DNA from: Methylobacterium aquaticum | Lineage (GTDB): Bacteria; Pseudomonadota; Alphaproteobacteria; Rhizobiales; Beijerinckiaceae | Direction of reading: 5' to 3' | NCBI RefSeq assembly: GCF_016804325.1 | Contig: NZ_CP043627.1 | Span: 5,129,001-5,193,000 of the forward strand | DNA: 64,000 nucleotides | Shown: piece by piece, positions 57,737 through 64,000 of the stretch | Layout of the letters: the number at the start of each line of letters is the position of its first letter | Position numbering within the stretch: the first letter of the stretch is position 1 | The notes under the pieces: model-generated | Told to the model about the DNA's origin: nothing | What the model saw: only the letters and a program-made list of their open reading frames with translations | The model's database searches: none | Made by a program: the position numbers and the translations under genes

Positions 57737-59410
57737 TCAGACCTCCACCACCATCACGTGGCAGGCCGGCTTCTTGCCCCACACCTCGTTGACGGCGGAG
57801 CGGATCGCCCGGTCGACGGCGTTCTCGACGGCTTCCGAATCCCGCCGCTTCACCCGCGACAGCCCGTTGACCGTCCGCTCGACCGCATCGCCGATGATGT
57901 CGATGATGACCTCGCCCTTGCGGCCGTAGCTCGGCAGGCCCATCAGGTCGATCGAGGGCTCGCCCTTGACCTCGCCGTTCTTGTCGAGGGCGATCGCCAC
58001 CGAGACGATGCCCGTGAAGGCGAGCTTGCGCCGCTCCGGGATCGCGCGGTCGTTGGAATCGACGAGCACGTTGCCGTCCTTGTAGATCCGCCCGCTCTTG
58101 ACGTGGGTGACGATCTCGGGCTCGCCGGGAGCGAGGCGGATCAGGGTGCCGTTGCGGGCCTTGACCACCTGCTCGACGCCCTGCTTGCGGGCGAAGGTGG
58201 CATGCTCGGCGAGATGCAGCGCCTCGCCGTGGACCGGTACCGCGATGCGGGGCTTGGTCCAGCGATACATCGCCGCCATCTCGTCGCGGCGCGGGTGGCC
58301 CGAGACGTGGACGAGCTCGGTGCGGTCGGTGATGACCTGGATGCCGGCCTCGATCAGGTCGTTGATGATCGCGCCGACCGCCCGCTCGTTGCCGGGGATG
58401 GCGCGCGAGGAGAAGATCACCCGGTCGCCGGGGGCCAGCGAGATCTCGGGATGCTCCTCGCGCGAGACGCGGGCCAAGGCCGCCCGCGCTTCGCCCTGGG
58501 AGCCGGTGAGCAGCGCCACCACCTTCTCGCGCGGCAGGTAGCCATAGGCCTCGGCGCCGCGGATCTCGGGCAGCCCGTCGAGGTAGCCGCATTCGCGGGC
58601 GACGTCGATCACCCGGTCCATGGCACGGCCCACCGCCACCACGTCGCGCCCGCAGGCCTGCGCGGCCAGGCACACGGCACGCATGCGGGCGACGTTCGAC
58701 GCGAAGGTCGTGACAGCGACGCGATGCGGCGAGTTGCGGATCAGCTCGGCGAGATGGTCGGCGACCTCGGACTCACTCGGCGAGCGGCCCTCGCGGGTGA
58801 CGTTGGTCGAATCGCAGACCAGCGCCAGCACGCCCTCTTCGCCGAGACGGGTGAAGGTCTCCTCGGAGGTCGAGTTGCCGGCCACCGGCGTGTCGTCGAG
58901 CTTCCAGTCGCCGGTATGCAGCACCATGCCGAGCGGCGTGCGGATGGCGAGCGCGTTGGCCTCCGGGATCGAGTGGGCCACCGGCACGTACTCGATCGAG
59001 AACGGCCCGAGCTGGAGGCGACCGTCGTCCGGGACCTGGCGCATGTCGACCTTGGGCGCGCCCGGCTCGCCGAGGCGCCGGGCCTCGATCAGGTTCTTGG
59101 TGAAGCGGGTGGCGTAGATCGGCACCTTGAGCTTGGGCCACAGCTCGCCGATCGCCCCGATATGGTCCTCGTGGCCGTGGGTGATCAGGATGCCGAGCAG
59201 GTTCTCGCGGTTCTCCTCGGCGAAGCTGAGATCCGGGTACATCAGGTCGACGCCCGGCATGTGCTCCTCGCTGGCAAAGCCCATGCCGAGATCGACCATG
59301 ATCCACTTGCGGTGCTTCGGAGGCCCGAAGCCGTAGAGCGCGGCATTCATGCCGATCTCGCCCACCCCGCCGAGGGGCACGAAGATCAGCTCATCTCCCT
59401 TGTTCGACAT
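57737..59410 (-). CDS. rnj: Ribonuclease J
   Basis: A 557-residue metallo-beta-lactamase/beta-CASP nuclease. LITHGHEDHIGA at about residues 76-87 is the zinc motif; VLHTGDWKLDDTPV, VCDSTNVTREGRSPSE and ELVHVSGHPRRDEMAAMYRW are the later metal and CASP motifs. The C-terminal domain is present. It degrades and matures RNA from the 5-prime end in the cytoplasm. The start is MSNKGDELIF (ATG 59410); a TTG two codons earlier is also possible. Position after birA is conserved, but the pantothenate kinase gene (coaX) usually found between them is missing. Confidence 0.93.
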   Translation of the reverse strand: MSNKGDELIFVPLGGVGEIGMNAALYGFGPPKHRKWIMVDLGMGFASEEHMPGVDLMYPDLSFAEENRENLLGILITHGHEDHIGAIGELWPKLKVPIYATRFTKNLIEARRLGEPGAPKVDMRQVPDDGRLQLGPFSIEYVPVAHSIPEANALAIRTPLGMVLHTGDWKLDDTPVAGNSTSEETFTRLGEEGVLALVCDSTNVTREGRSPSESEVADHLAELIRNSPHRVAVTTFASNVARMRAVCLAAQACGRDVVAVGRAMDRVIDVARECGYLDGLPEIRGAEAYGYLPREKVVALLTGSQGEARAALARVSREEHPEISLAPGDRVIFSSRAIPGNERAVGAIINDLIEAGIQVITDRTELVHVSGHPRRDEMAAMYRWTKPRIAVPVHGEALHLAEHATFARKQGVEQVVKARNGTLIRLAPGEPEIVTHVKSGRIYKDGNVLVDSNDRAIPERRKLAFTGIVSVAIALDKNGEVKGEPSIDLMGLPSYGRKGEVIIDIIGDAVERTVNGLSRVKRRDSEAVENAVDRAIRSAVNEVWGKKPACHVMVVEV

Positions 59411-59614
59411 GTCCAACCTACCACTGAACGAACCGCCGTCGCGGTCCCACTCGAGGAACGGCCTCGTCTGCCGTCACGGTCACGGCGCCGTCATGTTGCG
59501 TGTGCGGCCTGGAACGGCCGCGCGGCGGCGGCGCCGTAAGGCGCCCCGCCGAAAAGACTTCGAACGTATCGGGGGAGAGCGTCGTCGCCGCGCGGGCGCC
59601 GGGCCGCCTCCCCG

Positions 59615-60414
59615 TCAGGCCGCGCTGGCGGCCGCTCCGAAATGCACCTCGCCGGCGGAGACCGGGACGCGCGTCCCGCCCGCCTGCCGCACGATCAGCC
59701 GGCCGCTCTCGTCGATGGTCTCGAAGGTCCCGGACACCGCGCCCCCGCCGACCTGTGCGGTCACGGGGCCGCCGAGTCCCATCGCGAGGCCGAGCCACTG
59801 GTCGCGGATGCGCGAGAAGCCCCGGCCCTCGTCCCACAGCCGCGCGACCTCGATCCAGGCGCCGCTGAGCAGGCGAAACAAGCCCGGCGCATCGACGGCG
59901 CAACCGGCCTGGGCCAGGGATGTCGCCGCGTAGGGCAATCCCTCGGGCGCGCCGGTCACGTTGATGCCGATGCCGATCGTCACGACGGCACCGCGCTCGG
60001 GCAGGGTTTCCATCTCGAGCAGGATGCCGACGAGCTTGGCGCCGTCGAGGAGAACGTCGTTCGGCCATTTCAGCCGGAAATCGGGGGTTCGCCGGTCCGG
60101 CCCCGGCCGCAGGCCCGGCGCAAGGCCCGCTCCACGGCGAGGCCGGCGACGAAGCCGAGGGTCGCGACCCGGTCGGGGGCTAGCCCTGCGGGCACCGGCC
60201 AGAGCAGGCTCGCGGCGTGGTTGCCGTCGATCCAGCCCCAGCCCTTGCCGCGCCGGCCGCGGCCGCCGGTCTGCTCGCGGGCGACGACCCAGAGCGGTCC
60301 CGTCTCGCCGGCCCGCGCCATCTCCATGGCCTGCGTGCTCGTCGAGCCGAGGCTGTCATGGACCTCGAGACGGTATCCCGCGGCCTTGGCCGCGGGGTCG
60401 AGCACGAAGGTCAT
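59615..60414 (-). pseudogene. birA: Biotin-[acetyl-CoA-carboxylase] ligase BirA, frameshifted near 60083-60087
   Basis: The N-terminal half from ATG 60414 reads MTFVLDPAAKAAGYRLEVHD, STSTQAMEMARAG, then REQTGGRGRRGKGW (biotinyl-AMP loop) and ends GRTGEPPISG. The C-terminal half is in another frame: DFRLKWPNDVLLDGAKLVGILLEME ... IGIGINVTGAPEG ... GGTRVPVSAGEVHFG. Adding one C to the run of five (five G on the plus strand, 60083-60087) joins them to about 266 residues. birA is normally essential, so a sequencing or assembly error is more likely than gene loss. It starts four bases after nuoN. Confidence 0.85.
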
Positions 60415-60418
60415 GCGG

Positions 60419-61864
60419 CTAGAACAGCGACTTCGCGGCAGCCCCGGCAATGCCGACCAGCGGGGCCGGCATGAGCCAGAACAGCAGCACCACCACGCTC
60501 GACAGGCCGAGCACGATACGGAGCCCTGGGCCCATCGGCTCGTAGGCCTCGGCCGGCTCGTCGAAATACATCACCTTGACGAGGCGCAGGTAGTAATAGG
60601 CGCCGACCACGCTGGTCACCACGCCGATCACCGCCAGGGTCACGAGGTTCGCCTTGATGGCGGCGGCGAAGACGTAGAACTTGGCGAAGAACCCGGCGAG
60701 CGGCGGGATGCCGGCAAGCGAGAACATCATCATGGCGAGCAGGAACGCCACCAGGGGATGGGTGCGCGACAGGCCCGACAGGTCGTCGATGGTCTCGTAC
60801 ATCTTGCGGCCGCGGCGCAGCGACAGGATCACCGCGAAGGCGCCCAGCGTCATGGCGAGGTAGATCGCCATGTAGATCACGACGCCGCGCACCCCCTCCT
60901 GCGTGCCGGCGGCGAGCCCGATGAGCGCGTAGCCGACATTCGCGATCGAGGAATAGGCCATCAGGCGCTTGAGGCTGCGCTGGCCGATCGCCGCGAAGGA
61001 GCCGAGCGCCATCGAGGCGATCGACACGAAGACGATGATCTGCTGCCATTCCGGCGTGATGACCGGGAAGGCGCCGATGAAGACGCGCACGGCCATCGCC
61101 ATCGCGGCCATCTTGGGAGCCGACGCGAAGAAGGCGGTGACCGGGGTCGGGGCGCCCTCGTAGACGTCCGGCGTCCACATGTGGAACGGCACGGCGGCGA
61201 GCTTGAACGACACGCCGGCGGCGACGAACACCACGCCCAGCACGACGCCGAGGCCCGAGCCCTCGCGGAGCGCGGTGACGATGTGCGGGAACGACACGGT
61301 GCCGGTGAAGCCGTAGACCAGCGAGGCGCCGTAGAGCAGCATGCCCGAGGAGAGCGCGCCGAGCACGAAGTACTTCAGGCCGGCCTCGGTCGAGCGCACG
61401 TCGTCGCGGTGGAACGAGGCGATGACGTAGGCCGCCAGGCTCTGCAGCTCCAGGCCCATGTAGAGCGCGATCAGATCGTTGGCCGAGGCCATGATCATCA
61501 TGCCGATCGTCGCGAGGACGACCAGGATCGGGTACTCGAAGCGGGCGATGCGCTCGCGCTCGAAATGCTCCTTGGCGAGCAGGATGGCGGCGGCCGACCC
61601 GATCAGGGTCAGGGCCTTCATCACCCGGGCGAACCCGTCGACGATGAAGGAGCCGTTGAAGGTGGTGACCTTGGTGCCGAAGGGCTGGCTGACCACCGCG
61701 AACAGGGCGAGGATCAGCAGCATGAGGGCGCCGACGCTGACGCCCTCGGTGGAGCGCTCGCCCTTGAAGGCGCCGTAGAGGATGAGCACCAGGACGCCGA
61801 CCGAGAGGATCAGCTCCGGCAAGGCGGGCCCGATGGCGGGCATGACGATCTGAGCGGCGTTCAT
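60419..61864 (-). CDS. nuoN: NADH-quinone oxidoreductase subunit N
   Basis: A 481-residue antiporter-like subunit of complex I with about 14 membrane helices. LYMGLELQSLAAYVIASFHRDD, GLKYFVLGALSSGMLLYGASLVYG and FKLAAVPFHMWTPDVYEGAPTPVTAFFAS contain the conserved glutamate and lysines of the proton channel. YSSIANVGYALIGLAAGTQEG is family-typical. It is a proton-pumping membrane subunit in the inner membrane. It lies ten bases after nuoM and four before birA. Confidence 0.95.
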   Translation of the reverse strand: MNAAQIVMPAIGPALPELILSVGVLVLILYGAFKGERSTEGVSVGALMLLILALFAVVSQPFGTKVTTFNGSFIVDGFARVMKALTLIGSAAAILLAKEHFERERIARFEYPILVVLATIGMMIMASANDLIALYMGLELQSLAAYVIASFHRDDVRSTEAGLKYFVLGALSSGMLLYGASLVYGFTGTVSFPHIVTALREGSGLGVVLGVVFVAAGVSFKLAAVPFHMWTPDVYEGAPTPVTAFFASAPKMAAMAMAVRVFIGAFPVITPEWQQIIVFVSIASMALGSFAAIGQRSLKRLMAYSSIANVGYALIGLAAGTQEGVRGVVIYMAIYLAMTLGAFAVILSLRRGRKMYETIDDLSGLSRTHPLVAFLLAMMMFSLAGIPPLAGFFAKFYVFAAAIKANLVTLAVIGVVTSVVGAYYYLRLVKVMYFDEPAEAYEPMGPGLRIVLGLSSVVVLLFWLMPAPLVGIAGAAAKSLF

Positions 61865-61874
61865 CGCGAAGAAC

Positions 61875-63395
61875 TCAGTGCGGGACCGGCAGCGCCGCGG
61901 CAGCGGTCTGGGTCGTGGAGAGGGCGGCGCGCATGCCTTGCATCAGCGCGTCGGTCGAGGGCGCGAAGACGTCGAGGATCGGGCCGGGATGGACGCCGTA
62001 ATAGATCGTCAGCACCACGAGCGGGGCGAGGATCAGCATCTCGCGGCGGTCGAGGTCGGTGATCCCCTGCAGGCTCGGCTTCTCGAGCTTGCCGTAGACC
62101 ACCCGGGCGAACAGCCACAGGGCGTAGGCCGCCGACAGGATGATACCGAAGACCGAGAAGAACGACACCATCGGGTTGGCCCGGAAGGCGCCCATCATCG
62201 CCAGGAACTCGCCGACGAAGCCCGAGGTGCCCGGCAGGCCGACATTGGCCATGGTGAACACCATCATGGCGACGGCGTAGAGCGGCATCCGCTTCACCAG
62301 GCCGCCATAGGCCGAGATCTCGCGGGTATGCATCCGGTCGTAGATCACCCCGACGCAGAGGAAGAGCGCGCCCGACACGATGCCGTGCGAGATCATCAGG
62401 AACAGGGCGCCCTGGATGCCCTGCTCGTTGAGCGTGAACAGGCCGAGCGTCACGAAGCCCATATGGGCCACCGACGAATAGGCGATCAGCTTCTTGATGT
62501 CGGTCTGCACCAACGCGACCAGCGACGTGTAGATGATCGCCACCACCGACAGCGTGTAGACCATCGGGGCGAAGTAGTGGGACGCGTCCGGGAACATCGG
62601 CAGCGAGACCCGAATGAAGCCGTAGCCGCCCATCTTCAGCAGGATGCCCGCCAGGATGACCGAGCCGGCGGTCGGCGCCTCGACGTGGGCGTCGGGGAGC
62701 CAGGTATGGACCGGCCACATCGGCATCTTCACCGCGAAGGAGGCGAAGAAGGCGAGCCAGAGCCAGATCTGCATGTTCGCCGGGAAGCGGGTCTGCAGCA
62801 GGGTCGGGATGTCGGTCGTGCCGGCCTGCCAGTACATCGCCATGATGGCGAGCAGCATCAGCACCGAGCCGAGCAGGGTGTAGAGGAAGAACTTGAACGA
62901 CGCATAGATCCGGCGCTTGCCGCCCCAGATGCCGATGATGAGGAACATCGGGATCAGGCCGGCCTCGAAGAACAGGTAGAAGAGCACCAGGTCGAGGGCG
63001 CAGAACACGCCGATCATCGTGGCCTCGAGGACCAGGAACGCGACGAAGTACTCCTTCACCCGGTGCTCGATCGACAGCCAGGAGGCGCCGACGCAGAACG
63101 GCATCAGGAAGGTGGTGAGCAGGACGAGCGGCATCGAGAAGCCGTCGACGCCGAGCTTGAACCGGATCGTCTCCGTCAGCCAGGCATGGCTCTCGACGAG
63201 CTGGAACTGCGCCGTCGAGGTGTCGTAGCGGCCCCAGGCGACCAGGGACAGCAGGAAGGTGGCGAGCGTCGCGATGAGCGCCGCCCAGCGGGCGTTGCGC
63301 CGGACCGATTCGTCGTCGCCGCGGAGCGTGAGGATGAACGCGGCGCCGACGAGCGGCAGGATGATGAGGCCGGAGAGGATCCCGAGGCCGAGCAT
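61875..63395 (-). CDS. nuoM: NADH-quinone oxidoreductase subunit M
   Basis: A 506-residue antiporter-like complex I subunit. Markers: [40 protein letters not shown] (with the conserved glutamate), [43 protein letters not shown] (lysine, histidine), and [21 protein letters not shown]. Proton translocation in the inner membrane. It follows nuoL after 22 bases in the standard nuo order L-M-N. Confidence 0.96.
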   Translation of the reverse strand: MLGLGILSGLIILPLVGAAFILTLRGDDESVRRNARWAALIATLATFLLSLVAWGRYDTSTAQFQLVESHAWLTETIRFKLGVDGFSMPLVLLTTFLMPFCVGASWLSIEHRVKEYFVAFLVLEATMIGVFCALDLVLFYLFFEAGLIPMFLIIGIWGGKRRIYASFKFFLYTLLGSVLMLLAIMAMYWQAGTTDIPTLLQTRFPANMQIWLWLAFFASFAVKMPMWPVHTWLPDAHVEAPTAGSVILAGILLKMGGYGFIRVSLPMFPDASHYFAPMVYTLSVVAIIYTSLVALVQTDIKKLIAYSSVAHMGFVTLGLFTLNEQGIQGALFLMISHGIVSGALFLCVGVIYDRMHTREISAYGGLVKRMPLYAVAMMVFTMANVGLPGTSGFVGEFLAMMGAFRANPMVSFFSVFGIILSAAYALWLFARVVYGKLEKPSLQGITDLDRREMLILAPLVVLTIYYGVHPGPILDVFAPSTDALMQGMRAALSTTQTAAAALPVPH

Positions 63396-63417
63396 GATTC
63401 TCTGTTCTCCGGTCAGG

Positions 63418-64000
63418 TCAGTGGGTGGCCGCGGAGACGCCGGTGATCAGGTACCAGCTCACCAGGGCCGCGACGCCGACCAGCATCACGAAGGCGTAAT
63501 GGTAGACGTAGCCGGTCTGGAAACGGACCACGCCGCGGGTGATGTCGACGACGCGGGCGGCGATGCCGTTGGGGCCCATGCCATCGATGATGCGGCCGTC
63601 GCCGACCTTCCACAGGAACTCGCCGAAGCCCTTGGCCGGGCGGACGAAGACCCGGTCGTAGATCTCGTCGACGTACCACTTGTTGAGCAGGAAGCGGTAC
63701 AGCAGCGGCTGGCTCTCGGCGAGCCGGTGGGCCGTGCCGGGCCGGCGGATATACATCCAGTAGGCGAGCAGGAAGCCGAGTACCAGCATCACGAAGGGCG
63801 AGTGCTGCACCCAGGCCGGCGAATTGTGGATGTCGTGCATGATGTGGTTGTCGGGGCCGTGCGCGAGCGCGCCCTTCCAGAACTCGTCCATGCCCTCGCC
63901 GATGAAGCGGTTCTTGAACACCAGGCCGGCGAAGAGCGCGCCGAGCGCCAGGACCGCGAGCGGGATCGTCATCACCCGCGGGCTCTCGTGCGGGGTATGG
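63418..64000 (-). CDS. nuoL: NADH-quinone oxidoreductase subunit L, C-terminal part (partial)
   Basis: About 193 codons at the window edge; the 5-prime part lies beyond 64000. It begins [25 protein letters not shown] and contains [42 protein letters not shown], the long lateral helix and end region of NuoL, which runs along the membrane arm of complex I. It ends with a last membrane helix ([19 protein letters not shown]). nuoM follows immediately. Confidence 0.95.
   Translation of the reverse strand, partial: HTPHESPRVMTIPLAVLALGALFAGLVFKNRFIGEGMDEFWKGALAHGPDNHIMHDIHNSPAWVQHSPFVMLVLGFLLAYWMYIRRPGTAHRLAESQPLLYRFLLNKWYVDEIYDRVFVRPAKGFGEFLWKVGDGRIIDGMGPNGIAARVVDITRGVVRFQTGYVYHYAFVMLVGVAALVSWYLITGVSAATH

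Overview
The window is a 64-kb piece of a high-GC alphaproteobacterial chromosome. Gene content and order point to Hyphomicrobiales, most likely Methylobacterium or a close relative. The main evidence is the irr / fabA-fabB-fabI block, the block nuoL-nuoM-nuoN-birA-rnj-mce-DUF1467 followed by proS-lolC-lolD, and many dispersed palindromic repeats. No rRNA genes or CRISPR arrays were seen. Two identical tandem tRNA-Arg(ACG) genes are present.

Layout: (1) 1-9462 is a plus-strand acyl-CoA catabolic cluster with the end of a MaoC-like hydratase, two CaiB/BaiF CoA-transferases, a periplasmic binding protein, a zinc alcohol dehydrogenase, two enoyl-CoA hydratases and two adjacent acyl-CoA dehydrogenases. 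(2) 9963-17262 holds the tRNA pair, an aldehyde dehydrogenase, a PilZ protein, irr and fabA/fabB/fabI (unsaturated fatty acid synthesis). (3) 17263-18943 is an AT-rich islet with an FRG-domain gene overlapping a prokaryotic-YEATS gene. (4) 18993-30100 is ordinary chromosome: DUF427, an HD-GYP protein, Rrf2 regulator, dut, a CitE-like protein, a GntR/MFS divergent pair, a frameshifted DUF2848 gene, a membrane protein, amidase, DUF3606 and a periplasmic asparaginase.

(5) 30280-46250 is a mosaic accessory region. It starts with an IS110 element inserted exactly inside a dispersed palindromic repeat; its long left end looks like a bridge-RNA locus whose guide segments can be read against the insertion site. 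Then come a truncated parA, a toxin-antitoxin pair, a decaying VOC/GNAT/dapF-like cassette between two 28-bp resolvase-type palindromes, a serine recombinase, a hicB remnant, an IS21 element, and a deleted prophage in which a Mu-type transposase is joined directly to P2-type tail genes.

(6) 46408-64000 returns to core chromosome on the minus strand: a SleB-type wall hydrolase, a membrane / 2Fe-2S / class III cyclase fusion, ppdK, lolD, lolC, proS, DUF1467, mce, rnj, birA, nuoN, nuoM and the end of nuoL. Between proS and DUF1467 lies a promoter-structured RNA-terminator unit with no convincing protein, a candidate small RNA.

Several genes are broken. birA and the DUF2848 gene each fit the loss of one base from a run of five C, so sequencing or assembly error must be excluded there. 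The VOC gene, dapF-like gene, muA and gpU are broken inside the mobile region, where real decay is more likely. All assignments come from reading translated sequence by eye; no database search was run.
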